In this document: in pieces, positions 1 to 5,850 of the stretch | Numbering within the stretch: position 1 is the first letter of the stretch | Layout: every line of letters begins with the position of its first letter | Assembly: GCA_031556335.1 (NCBI GenBank) | Contig: JAVBTE010000144.1 | Coordinates: 1 to 6,745, forward strand | From: Limiplasma sp031556335 | Lineage (GTDB): Bacteria > Bacillota > Clostridia > Christensenellales > Aristaeellaceae | Direction: 5' to 3' | DNA length: 6,745 nucleotides | The notes under the pieces: model-generated | What the model was told of the DNA's origin: nothing | Seen by the model: the letters and a program-made list of their open reading frames with translations, nothing else | Database searches by the model: none | Program-made: the position numbers and the translations under genes

Positions 1-2
1 TT

Positions 3-401
3 CTCCGCTATGACGAAAACGGCCTGTACGCCACCCTGGACATTCGCTTTCCCACCCTGGTCAGCGGCGACAGCCTCATTCAAACCGTTACCGATACCCT
101 GGGCGGGGACATCGCCGTTGCCGTTACCGGGCACAAAAAACCCCACCACGTGGCCCCCAACAGCCCGCTGGTCACCGCCCTTTTGGACGCCTACCACGAG
201 GAAACCGGCAGGGAGCGGGAGTGCATCTCCACCGGCGGCGGTACCTATGCCCGCTGTCTGGCCGAAGGCGTGGCTTTTGGCAGCGCCTTCCCCGAGGACG
301 AGGAAGTGGCCCACCAGGCCGGGGAATACATCACCATGGACGGCCTGATGCAAAACGTTCGCATTTTCGCAAACGCCATCGTCAAGCTGGCGGGAGCGTA
401 A
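3..401 (+). CDS. pepV: M20 family dipeptidase (PepV/Sapep type), C-terminal part
   Basis: This is the last 132 residues of a metallo-dipeptidase; the N-terminus lies left of the window. PepV-type enzymes are cytoplasmic dizinc (or Mn) aminopeptidases that cleave dipeptides and some short peptides, and they are common in Firmicutes. The visible part starts in the lid/dimerisation domain (DENGLYATLDIRFP), passes through a GHKKPHHV segment, and returns to the catalytic domain with GGGTYAR at 234-254. The VAHQAGEYI segment follows; its His codon at 312-314 matches the last metal ligand of the family (His439 in Lactobacillus PepV, from memory). The protein ends TAA after KLAGA, which fits the usual C-terminus. 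It converges with the minus-strand acyltransferase across a hairpin-rich gap. Family assignment is firm; PepV rather than a close M20 paralogue is likely but not certain without the N-terminal half. Confidence 0.88.
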   Translation, partial: LRYDENGLYATLDIRFPTLVSGDSLIQTVTDTLGGDIAVAVTGHKKPHHVAPNSPLVTALLDAYHEETGRERECISTGGGTYARCLAEGVAFGSAFPEDEEVAHQAGEYITMDGLMQNVRIFANAIVKLAGA

Positions 402-419
402 AAGACGGGGGACAGGGAC

Positions 420-497
420 GGCGGGGGCTCCGCCCCCTGCGCCCCCGCCAGGGCTTTGCCCTGGACCCATGATTGCACCGCGTTTCACGCGATGCAA
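420..497. repeat. Cluster of GC-rich hairpins (REP-like intergenic element)
   Basis: Three neighbouring hairpins can be read directly. First, 423-428 pairs with 432-437 around a 3-nt loop (GGGGGC-TCC-GCCCCC); alternatively 420-427 pairs with 442-449 (GGCGGGGG/CCCCCGCC), so two folds exclude each other. Second, 448-454 pairs with 458-464 around TTT (CCAGGGC/GCCCTGG). Third, 473-477 and 479-482 pair with 493-497 and 488-491 around a 5-nt loop (TTGCA and CGCG arms). None is followed by a clear T-run, so these are not textbook terminators. Similar GC-rich palindrome clusters recur between genes in some high-GC Clostridia (from memory); copy number cannot be seen here. They lie just after the dipeptidase stop and may end or stabilise its mRNA. 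Confidence 0.6.
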
Positions 498-528
498 GGG
501 AAGCGTATGTAGTTTTCTTGGAGGGGGT

Positions 529-566
529 TTGGGGGAGGCATCTTTTTCAAAAGATGCCTCCCCCAA
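529..566. repeat. 18-bp palindrome with 2-nt loop between convergent genes
   Basis: Bases 529-546 are the exact reverse complement of 549-566, leaving only TC as the loop. The core arms are GGGGGAGGCATCTTTT and its complement. In RNA from either strand this would form a very stable hairpin. It starts 16 nt beyond the stop codon of the minus-strand acyltransferase and about 130 nt beyond the stop of the dipeptidase, so a bidirectional transcription barrier is plausible. There is no U-run after the stem on either strand, although the inner stem contains T4/A4 tracts. It is therefore labelled as a palindromic repeat with possible terminator function, not as a proven intrinsic terminator. Confidence 0.65.
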
Positions 567-582
567 CGTTCCGCCCCGGTCA

Positions 583-1683
583 TTACCCAAGCAGCTTTCG
601 CATCCCCGGCAGGCGGGTCAGGAGCCAGGCCAGGGCAACGGCCAGCACGTAGACCAGGGCCTCCCACAGAAGAACCGCGGGAAACGGCGGGACGGCGGCC
701 CGGAGGGGCTCAAAGAACCGGTAGCGGGTTTCGGCGATGATCAGGTCCTGCACCAGATACACCCCAAAGGCGCATTGGCCCAACACAGACACGGCTTTGG
801 CCAGCTTGCGGGGGGCGCTTTTTTTTGCGGTTTGGCGGGCCTGAAGGCCCTTCAGCAGCAGCATGGTGGCCACCGCGCACAAAATGACGGGCAAAGCCGG
901 GGTGGTGCGTTCGTCCATGAACCAATATTTTTCGCCGGGGGCGACCCGTGCGTATTCCAGGGCGGTCAGGCCCACCGCGAGGGCGACCGACAGCACAACG
1001 CAACCGGCGGCCAGCCACAGGCGCGGGCGGGTGGGCTTCACATAGGCGTGGATGTAATGCCCGGCAAAAAACAGGCCGATGTACACGCCGGGCAGAGCCA
1101 GGGAGACATACTCCGGCAGGGCCAGGGCCGGAACGTAATGGGCTACGAGGGGCCAAAGGGCGCCTGCGCCAAAGGCGAGGCCCATCAGATACCAAAGGCT
1201 TCGTTTGTCCAGGCCTTTTTGCAGGCGCTGCCAAAGGGGCAACACGGCCATCAACCCAATGTAAAAATACAGGTACCAAAACGAGTCGGTGATTCTTTTT
1301 TCCCAGATGGACCGCAAAAAGCCGGGGATGTCCAAGGCGCGGCCCCAGGTCCAGTGGGTTTTCCACACCCCAAACAGGTAGTACAAATACGAAAATAGCA
1401 CAAGGGCGCAAGCAAGCCGCAACACCCGCGCCCCGGTGCGGCGAAGGGTATCTTGCTTTGGCAAAAGCAGCGCACCGGAGATCATCACAAACAAAGGCAC
1501 CGCCATTTTGCTGAGGTAATACCAAGCCATGGAAAGAAACCAGGTTCCTTCCGCCGGGGAGGAGGCCTGGAACACATGGCTGTTGGTGTGGTTTACGATC
1601 ACCAAAAAGCTGGCCAGGGCCCGCAGCGCGTCAAAATAAAAAATCCTTCGGCTTCCGGGGCTTTCCAGCCGGTCGGCGGTCAT
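583..1683 (-). CDS. Acyltransferase-3 family membrane protein
   Basis: This 366-residue integral membrane protein belongs to the acyltransferase-3 family (OafA/WecH-like), which moves acetyl or similar groups onto sugars of surface polysaccharides, peptidoglycan or related envelope molecules. The N-terminus carries the family hallmark FDALRALASFLVIVNHT (residues 17-33), with Arg21 and His32 as the expected active-site pair. VPLFVMISGALLL (62-74) is the next conserved block. About ten hydrophobic segments follow, among them FWYLYFYIGL (135-144) and GVYLVQD (307-313). The last motif often reads YLxH in relatives; here the position is Gln312, an unusual but not necessarily inactivating residue. 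The start is supported by AAAGGGGG at 1691-1698, 7 nt upstream. The gene lies 16 nt after the GT-C gene, so the two are probably co-transcribed and act on the same glycan. An A8 run on the coding strand (819-826) encodes Lys287-Lys288. The substrate cannot be read from the sequence. Confidence 0.88.
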   Translation of the reverse strand: MTADRLESPGSRRIFYFDALRALASFLVIVNHTNSHVFQASSPAEGTWFLSMAWYYLSKMAVPLFVMISGALLLPKQDTLRRTGARVLRLACALVLFSYLYYLFGVWKTHWTWGRALDIPGFLRSIWEKRITDSFWYLYFYIGLMAVLPLWQRLQKGLDKRSLWYLMGLAFGAGALWPLVAHYVPALALPEYVSLALPGVYIGLFFAGHYIHAYVKPTRPRLWLAAGCVVLSVALAVGLTALEYARVAPGEKYWFMDERTTPALPVILCAVATMLLLKGLQARQTAKKSAPRKLAKAVSVLGQCAFGVYLVQDLIIAETRYRFFEPLRAAVPPFPAVLLWEALVYVLAVALAWLLTRLPGMRKLLG

Positions 1684-1699
1684 GGCGGTTCCCCCTTTG

Positions 1700-2923
1700 T
1701 CAGGTGTTCGGTGTGGCTGGGCGGGTAGAGAGGGTCGCGGTCAGCGCGCCCGTTTCGCGCAGCAACTCCCAGGTCAAAAGCCCCAGCAGAACAAGGTTCA
1801 TGGCTCCGCCCAGCTGCAGGGGGAAAATGGGGTGGCGGAACATATACTCACAATAGGCGCTGGCTACGGGCAGCATGCCCAGCAGCACATAGGCAAACCC
1901 TCGAGGCCTGCCAAGGCATACAGCCCAGCAAAGCAGCAGCACTTCACCTACAAAGCCATAGCGTTCGTGCATGCGGGGCAGAAAAAACACGCAGCACAAC
2001 ACGCACCACGCGCCAAGCAGCAGCACCGCCCGGTCTTTGAATTTCGCTTTTTTCACCACCAGAAAGGTAAGCATTCCACCCAGGGAAACCCCGCAAAGGG
2101 CCATGCCGTAACGGGAGAGCATATCCTGAATGGTTCTTTTCCCGCTGACCGCTTCGCCAAGCAGGGCGTAGAGATTGGGACAGTTAAAGGTGGGAACCGT
2201 ATAGGTTTCCGCTTGGGTCATATAGCAGGTTACGGCATAGAGCGGGCTTTGGCCTACCAGGGCCATAGGCAAGCCGCTGGCCAGCCAAATAGCCGGAACG
2301 ATCAAAAATTGCCAGAGACTGAACTTTTTTTCACAAAAGTAGTATATGCCAAAAGCGGGCAGAAGAAAAACCGCCTGTAATTTCATAGCAAGGGCCAAGC
2401 CCAGGCAGACCATAGCCCACACACTTTTTTGCCGCATCAAAAGCCAAACCGCCAGCACGGAAAACGCCGCGTAGCAAATGTCGGCCTGACCCCAACCCGC
2501 GCCATTTAGAACCAGGAGAGGGTTTACGCAAAACAGGGTCAGAATGAGAACGGTTCTTTCTTTTTTTCGGTCAGCCGGGCATGTATAATATACCATCAGG
2601 CAGCCGCCGGCCCATAAGAGCGCCTCAAAAGCCAGAGGAATGAACTTGACGGCGTTCAAATTATACAGCCCCAGTTTTGACACCAGCGTCAAGATGTATA
2701 AATACATCGGGCTCCAACTGCTTTCCGCAGCCACGGCAGCCAGTCCGCCGGTTCTGGCGGTGTCGTGCCAAACTCGGAAAAAAAACTCCATGTCCGCTAC
2801 CATCAATGGCAAAAACGCAAAACGAATCAAAGCGCCAGCCAGTACCGCCGCCCCGGCGGCCCACCACAGCACATTTTTGCGAAGGCTGTCCACCAGCTTT
2901 TCTTCCCATTTCATCATTGGCAT
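1700..2923 (-). CDS. GT-C fold glycosyltransferase-like membrane protein (Gpi18/GT87-like)
   Basis: This 407-residue polytopic membrane protein resembles the GT-C mannosyltransferase-like group (COG5542/Gpi18-like), whose members transfer a sugar from a polyprenyl-phosphate donor on the outer face of the membrane. A first membrane segment (about 19-41) is followed by an acidic loop with Asp44 and Glu46, the usual place of the GT-C catalytic acid. GWGQAD (143-148), MKLQ (180-183) and LPRMHERY (315-322) match conserved blocks of these proteins; MHERY is the most telling. Around nine to eleven hydrophobic stretches are visible. AGAGG at 2927-2931 is only 3 nt from this ATG but 9 nt from Met3 (2917), so Met3 may be the true start. 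The gene begins 35 nt after argH ends and is followed 16 nt later by the acyltransferase, suggesting joint envelope glycan work. Its GC is visibly lower than that of argH. The donor sugar and acceptor are unknown. Confidence 0.75.
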   Translation of the reverse strand: MPMMKWEEKLVDSLRKNVLWWAAGAAVLAGALIRFAFLPLMVADMEFFFRVWHDTARTGGLAAVAAESSWSPMYLYILTLVSKLGLYNLNAVKFIPLAFEALLWAGGCLMVYYTCPADRKKERTVLILTLFCVNPLLVLNGAGWGQADICYAAFSVLAVWLLMRQKSVWAMVCLGLALAMKLQAVFLLPAFGIYYFCEKKFSLWQFLIVPAIWLASGLPMALVGQSPLYAVTCYMTQAETYTVPTFNCPNLYALLGEAVSGKRTIQDMLSRYGMALCGVSLGGMLTFLVVKKAKFKDRAVLLLGAWCVLCCVFFLPRMHERYGFVGEVLLLCWAVCLGRPRGFAYVLLGMLPVASAYCEYMFRHPIFPLQLGGAMNLVLLGLLTWELLRETGALTATLSTRPATPNT

Positions 2924-2958
2924 GTACCTCTTCTTCTTTGGCGAAACTCTTGCGGGTT

Positions 2959-4365
2959 TTACCTTCCCCCGCCATCCCCCTGCGTGCCGTGGGAATCCAG
3001 CCAGGCTTCCCCCCGGCGGATGCTGCCCAGCACGGCCTCGGGCGCCGGGCCTCCCCGCAGGCTGCGCCGCTCCACGCAGGCCGCCAGGGAAATGGCGCCA
3101 AACACATCCTCGTCAAAGGCGGGGCAGGCCTCCCGCATCTCATCAAGGCGCAGGTCCAGAAGCTCCCGGCGTTCCCGCACGCACTTTTTCACCAGCGCGC
3201 CGCTCACGTGGTGGGCATCCCGGAAGGGAAGGCCCTTGCCCACCAAATAATCGGCCAGGTCGGTGGCGTTGGTGAAACCCAGGGCCGCGCTCTTTGCCAT
3301 GGCCTCCGGCTGAAAGGCGGTGGAGGCCAGCATTTCGGTAAAGGTGGGCAGGCATTTGCCAAGGGTGTCCACCGCGTCAAAAAACGCTTCCTTGTCCTCC
3401 TGCATGTCCTTGTTGTAGGCCAGGGGCAGGCCCTTCATCACGGTGAGAAGGGCCATCAAATCGCCGTACACCCGCCCTGTTTTGCCCCGGGTCAGCTCGC
3501 AGGCGTCCGGGTTTTTCTTTTGGGGCATGATGCTGGAGCCCGTGGCGAAGCCGTCGTCCATCACGGCGGTGGAAAACTCGTTGGTGGACCAAAGGATCAG
3601 CTCTTCGCAAAAGCGGCTCAGGTGCATCATGCAAATGGACGCCGCCGCCAAGTAGGAAAGCAGAAAGTCCCGGTCGCTGACCCCGTCCATGGCGTTGTCG
3701 GACACCTGGTCAAAGCCCAGCAATTCCGCAACCCGTTCCCGGTTCAGGGGATAGGTGGTGCCCGCCAGCGCGCCGCTGCCCAGGGGCATCACGTCCGCCT
3801 CCCCGTAGGCGGCCTCAAAGCGGCGCATATCCCGGGCAAACATCTGAAAATACGCCATCAGGTGGAACGCCAGCGTGACGGGCTGGGCCTTTTGCAGATG
3901 GGTGTAGCCCGGCATAATGGTGTGCAGATGGTCTTTGGCCAGGGTCAGCAGGGTTTTCAAAAGCGCCGCCAGCATGTCGCAGGCTTGGTTGCAGCTTTCC
4001 TTGGCATACATGCGCACATCCAGCGCCACCTGGTCGTTGCGGCTGCGGCCCGTGTGCAGCCGCTTCCCCGCCTCGCCGACGCGCCGGGTCAGTTCCGCCT
4101 CCACAAACATGTGCACATCCTCCGCGCCCATGTCCACCGCAAGGCGGCCCTCCTGCTCGTCCTTCAAAATGCCCCGGAGGCCCTCCACGATGGCGTGGGC
4201 ATCTTCCCGCAAAATGATGCCCTCCTCCCCCAGCATGGTGGCATGGGCAATGGACCCTCTGATGTCGCAGCGAAGCAGCCGTTGATCAAAGGGAATAGAG
4301 GATTGAAAATCATCCAGCAAAGCGCTGGTGGGCTTATCAAAGCGTCCCGCCCATAGCTTGGTCAT
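2959..4365 (-). CDS. argH: Argininosuccinate lyase
   Basis: ArgH cleaves argininosuccinate to arginine and fumarate, the last step of arginine synthesis, in the cytoplasm as a homotetramer. At 468 residues it has the normal family length. Visible landmarks in order are the KLWAGRF opening (3-9), HTGRSRNDQ (104-112, substrate binding), GYTHLQ (153-158, with the conserved Thr155-His156 pair), and the fumarase/aspartase superfamily signature GSSIMPQKKNPD (276-287), whose Ser277/Ser278 lie on the catalytic flexible loop. All key residues are present, so it should be active. The last ten or so residues (after WLDSHG) are Gly-rich and unremarkable. AAGGAAGG at 4375-4382 sits 9 nt before the ATG. 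It is the first gene after a clear promoter, with the GT-C gene 35 nt downstream. argG is not in the window and no other arginine gene adjoins it. Confidence 0.98.
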   Translation of the reverse strand: MTKLWAGRFDKPTSALLDDFQSSIPFDQRLLRCDIRGSIAHATMLGEEGIILREDAHAIVEGLRGILKDEQEGRLAVDMGAEDVHMFVEAELTRRVGEAGKRLHTGRSRNDQVALDVRMYAKESCNQACDMLAALLKTLLTLAKDHLHTIMPGYTHLQKAQPVTLAFHLMAYFQMFARDMRRFEAAYGEADVMPLGSGALAGTTYPLNRERVAELLGFDQVSDNAMDGVSDRDFLLSYLAAASICMMHLSRFCEELILWSTNEFSTAVMDDGFATGSSIMPQKKNPDACELTRGKTGRVYGDLMALLTVMKGLPLAYNKDMQEDKEAFFDAVDTLGKCLPTFTEMLASTAFQPEAMAKSAALGFTNATDLADYLVGKGLPFRDAHHVSGALVKKCVRERRELLDLRLDEMREACPAFDEDVFGAISLAACVERRSLRGGPAPEAVLGSIRRGEAWLDSHGTQGDGGGR

Positions 4366-4392
4366 GGCGTTTGGCCTTCCTTCCCGAAGTCA

Positions 4393-4409
4393 ATGCTTTA
4401 TTATAGCAT
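4393..4409. promoter_or_regulatory. 17-bp palindrome over the argH -10 element, possible operator
   Basis: On the minus strand the bases read ATGCTATAATAAAGCAT, with ATGCT and AGCAT arms paired exactly and only one mismatched pair further in. The palindrome covers the -10 hexamer and the likely start of transcription, where a bound repressor would block RNA polymerase. Its size and AT-rich centre are like an ArgR box, and argH is a typical ArgR target, but the arms do not match the TGAAT/ATTCA consensus well. The AT-rich stretch next to it (4411-4426, GAATTTTTGATTGAAC) shares more with that consensus. Operator function is inference. Confidence 0.35.
4400..4408 (-). promoter_or_regulatory. Extended -10 promoter of argH
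   Basis: The minus strand reads TGCTATAAT, a perfect TATAAT hexamer (4400-4405) preceded by the TGN extension (4406-4408). No good TTGACA box is found 16-18 nt upstream (TGTTCA at 16-nt spacing matches three of six positions), which is acceptable for an extended -10 promoter. Transcription should begin near 4393, giving a leader of roughly 27 nt that just holds the argH Shine-Dalgarno site. It probably drives argH and the two membrane-protein genes downstream. Confidence 0.78.
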
Positions 4410-4436
4410 AGAATTTTTGATTGAACATCCTTTTTA

Positions 4437-4464
4437 GGGGGAGGTGGGGGTGGGCAGGCGGGGG
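4437..4464 (+). other. G-quadruplex-type G-run motif
   Basis: Four G-runs of 5, 5, 3 and 5 bases (4437-4441, 4446-4450, 4452-4454, 4460-4464) are separated by loops of 4, 1 and 5 bases, which satisfies the standard G3+N1-7 pattern. The runs are on the + strand, which is the template strand for the flanking minus-strand genes. The motif lies between the terminator of the oxidoreductase operon and the argH promoter, about 30 bp upstream of the -10. Whether it folds in the cell, or has any role, is not known. Confidence 0.55.
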
Positions 4465-4475
4465 AATGGCGCGGA

Positions 4476-4524
4476 TAAAAAGCAAAGAACCCCCGCGCCA
4501 TGGCAAGCATGGAAGCGGGGGTTC
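4476..4524 (-). terminator. Intrinsic terminator of the 2-oxoacid oxidoreductase operon
   Basis: Bases 4487-4496 and 4515-4524 form a perfect 10-bp GC-rich stem (GAACCCCCGC and its complement), extended by an inner CCATG/CATGG stem (4498-4502 with 4508-4512) around a 5-nt loop. On the minus strand the stem is followed at once by TTTGCTTTTTAT, a good U-tract. It lies 34 nt after the gamma-subunit stop codon, so it ends the oxidoreductase transcript and insulates argH from it. Confidence 0.88.
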
Positions 4525-4558
4525 CATTGTGTGAAAAGAAATTCGCAGTCTTAGCCAA

Positions 4559-5098
4559 TCAGCCTTGCACAGCCGCCCGCCCTTCGGCGATGGCCCGCTG
4601 GTTCAGCTCCAAAAGGTGCGCCTTTTCCTCGCCCAAAAAGTCCCGCAGGGTTGCGGCCAGGTGTTCGTCCTCCACCACGCCGGTGGCGGCCTGAACGGCG
4701 CCCAGCATGACCATGTTGGCCACCCGGCCGCTGCCCAGCCTGTCGGCGATTTCGTTGCAGGGAATGGGGATGGCCCGCACATCGCCGCGGGGCTCCACGC
4801 CTTCGATGAGGGAGGAATTATAAAGCAGCAGGCCGCCCTCGCACATTTGGGGCATAAACTTGACCAGGCTGGGCTTGTTCATGGCCACCAGAATGGGAGG
4901 TTCATTCACCAGCGGGCTGCCGATGGGCTCGTCGGAAACCACCACGGCGCAGTTGGCTTCCCCGCCCCGCATTTCGGGGCCGTAGCTGGGCATCCAGCTA
5001 ACCTCCCGGCCGCCCTCCATGGCGGCTTTGGCAATCAGCGTACCGATCAGCAGCACGCCCTGGCCGCCAAAACCCGCGATCAGAAATTGCTGTTCCAT
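4559..5098 (-). CDS. 2-oxoacid:ferredoxin oxidoreductase, gamma subunit
   Basis: This 179-residue protein is the gamma (catalytic-domain III) subunit of a CoA-dependent 2-oxoacid:ferredoxin oxidoreductase (VorC/KorC/PorG family). It helps form the CoA and intersubunit surface of the complex. It opens with EQQFLIAGFGGQGVLL, whose GFGGQG (9-14) is the family's hallmark loop, followed by SYGPEMRGGEANC (38-50), the other strongly conserved block. The reading frame is open for 25 more codons upstream, but those overlap the beta gene and look non-native. The ATG at 5098 is chosen because it overlaps the beta stop as TGATG, has a GGGAGG site 9 nt upstream, and gives the usual family N-terminus. No Fe-S motif is present, as expected for this subunit. 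The gene is last in the operon, 34 nt before the terminator. Confidence 0.93.
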   Translation of the reverse strand: MEQQFLIAGFGGQGVLLIGTLIAKAAMEGGREVSWMPSYGPEMRGGEANCAVVVSDEPIGSPLVNEPPILVAMNKPSLVKFMPQMCEGGLLLYNSSLIEGVEPRGDVRAIPIPCNEIADRLGSGRVANMVMLGAVQAATGVVEDEHLAATLRDFLGEEKAHLLELNQRAIAEGRAAVQG

Positions 5099-5850
5099 CA
5101 CTCGCCGCCTCCCGTCGTAACGTCCTTGTACACGCCCAGCGGATATATGGGCATCATGTCGCTTTGCAGCCACTCAAGGGATTCCTGCGGGGTTTGGCCC
5201 CAGTTGGTGGGGCAGGTGGACAGCACCTCCACCAGGGTAAAGCCACGGCCTTCCATTTGCAGCTGGAACGCCTTTTTGATGGCCGCCTTTGCCTTTTTGA
5301 TGGCAGGCACATTGTGCACGCTGACCCGCTCGATGTAGGCAGGGCCGCTGAGGGTGGCCAGCATTTCGCTGACCCGCACGGGGTAGCCGCAATGGTTCAC
5401 GTCCCGGCCATAGGGGCTGGTGGTGGTGACCTGGCCCGGCAGGGTGGTGGGGGCCATTTGGCCGCCGGTCATGCCATAGATGGCGTTGTTCACAAAAATG
5501 GTAGTGATTTTTTCGCCCCGGGTGGCGGCGTGGACGATCTCCGCTGCGCCGATGGAGGCCAGGTCGCCGTCGCCCTGGTAGGTAAACACGGCCTTGTCCG
5601 GATGCACCCGCTTGATGCCCGTGGCCACGGCCGGGGCCCGGCCATGGGCGGCCTCCATCATGTCGCAGTTGAAATAGTCGTAGGCAAACACCGCGCAGCC
5701 CACGGGGGCAACGCCGATGGCGGTCTGGCCAATGCCAAGCTCCTGAAGGCTTTCGGCCACCAGGCGGTGGATGATGCCGTGGGTGCATCCGGGGCAGTAG
5801 TGGAACGGCTTTTCACAAAGCATGCTGGTTTTTTCAAACACGATGGCCAT
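5098..5850 (-). CDS. 2-oxoacid:ferredoxin oxidoreductase, beta subunit (TPP-binding)
   Basis: This 250-residue subunit carries thiamine pyrophosphate and a [4Fe-4S] cluster, and with alpha and gamma converts a 2-oxoacid plus CoA to acyl-CoA, CO2 and reduced ferredoxin. CPGC (19-22), Cys52 (in PVGC) and Cys213 (in STCPTNW) match the four cluster ligands of the KorB/VorB-type beta subunits. GDGDLASIG (93-101) followed by NNAIYGMTGGQ (121-131) is the TPP/Mg-binding motif. It lacks the long C-terminal extension of pyruvate enzymes. The sequence best fits the 2-oxoisovalerate (VOR) or 2-oxoglutarate (KOR) group; the substrate cannot be separated by eye. AAAGGAG at 5861-5867 precedes the ATG by 10 nt. 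The start overlaps the alpha stop as TAATG and the stop overlaps the gamma start as TGATG, which suggests translational coupling and matched subunit amounts. Confidence 0.95.
   Translation of the reverse strand: MAIVFEKTSMLCEKPFHYCPGCTHGIIHRLVAESLQELGIGQTAIGVAPVGCAVFAYDYFNCDMMEAAHGRAPAVATGIKRVHPDKAVFTYQGDGDLASIGAAEIVHAATRGEKITTIFVNNAIYGMTGGQMAPTTLPGQVTTTSPYGRDVNHCGYPVRVSEMLATLSGPAYIERVSVHNVPAIKKAKAAIKKAFQLQMEGRGFTLVEVLSTCPTNWGQTPQESLEWLQSDMMPIYPLGVYKDVTTGGGE
5108..5113 (-). promoter_or_regulatory. Ribosome binding site that fixes the gamma-subunit start
   Basis: The minus strand reads GGGAGG, 9 nt before the ATG at 5098 and inside the last codons of the beta gene. It supports starting gamma at 5098 and not at the upstream in-frame ATG at 5173. 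Confidence 0.7.

Noticed and set aside
420..497. A CRISPR array or a structured small RNA gene at the hairpin cluster.
   Set aside because: There are no regularly spaced identical repeats with spacers, and no promoter or terminator pair that would define an RNA gene.
529..566. Calling the large palindrome a standard intrinsic terminator.
   Set aside because: No U-run follows the stem on either strand, so only a palindromic repeat with possible terminator function is claimed.
469..1398. A 309-codon open frame on the + strand starting in the hairpin region.
   Set aside because: It lies antisense to the acyltransferase, has Gln/Gly/His-rich shadow composition and no supporting ribosome site or motif.
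2677..4356. A 559-codon open frame on the + strand, antisense to argH and the start of the GT-C gene.
   Set aside because: It mirrors high-GC argH, its product is a His/Gly/Gln-rich low-complexity string without recognisable motifs, and argH on the other strand is unmistakable.
5099..5173. A 25-residue N-terminal extension of the gamma subunit from the ATG at 5173.
   Set aside because: It overlaps the beta gene by 76 bases and is unlike the family, whereas the ATG at 5098 has a good ribosome site and gives the normal N-terminus.
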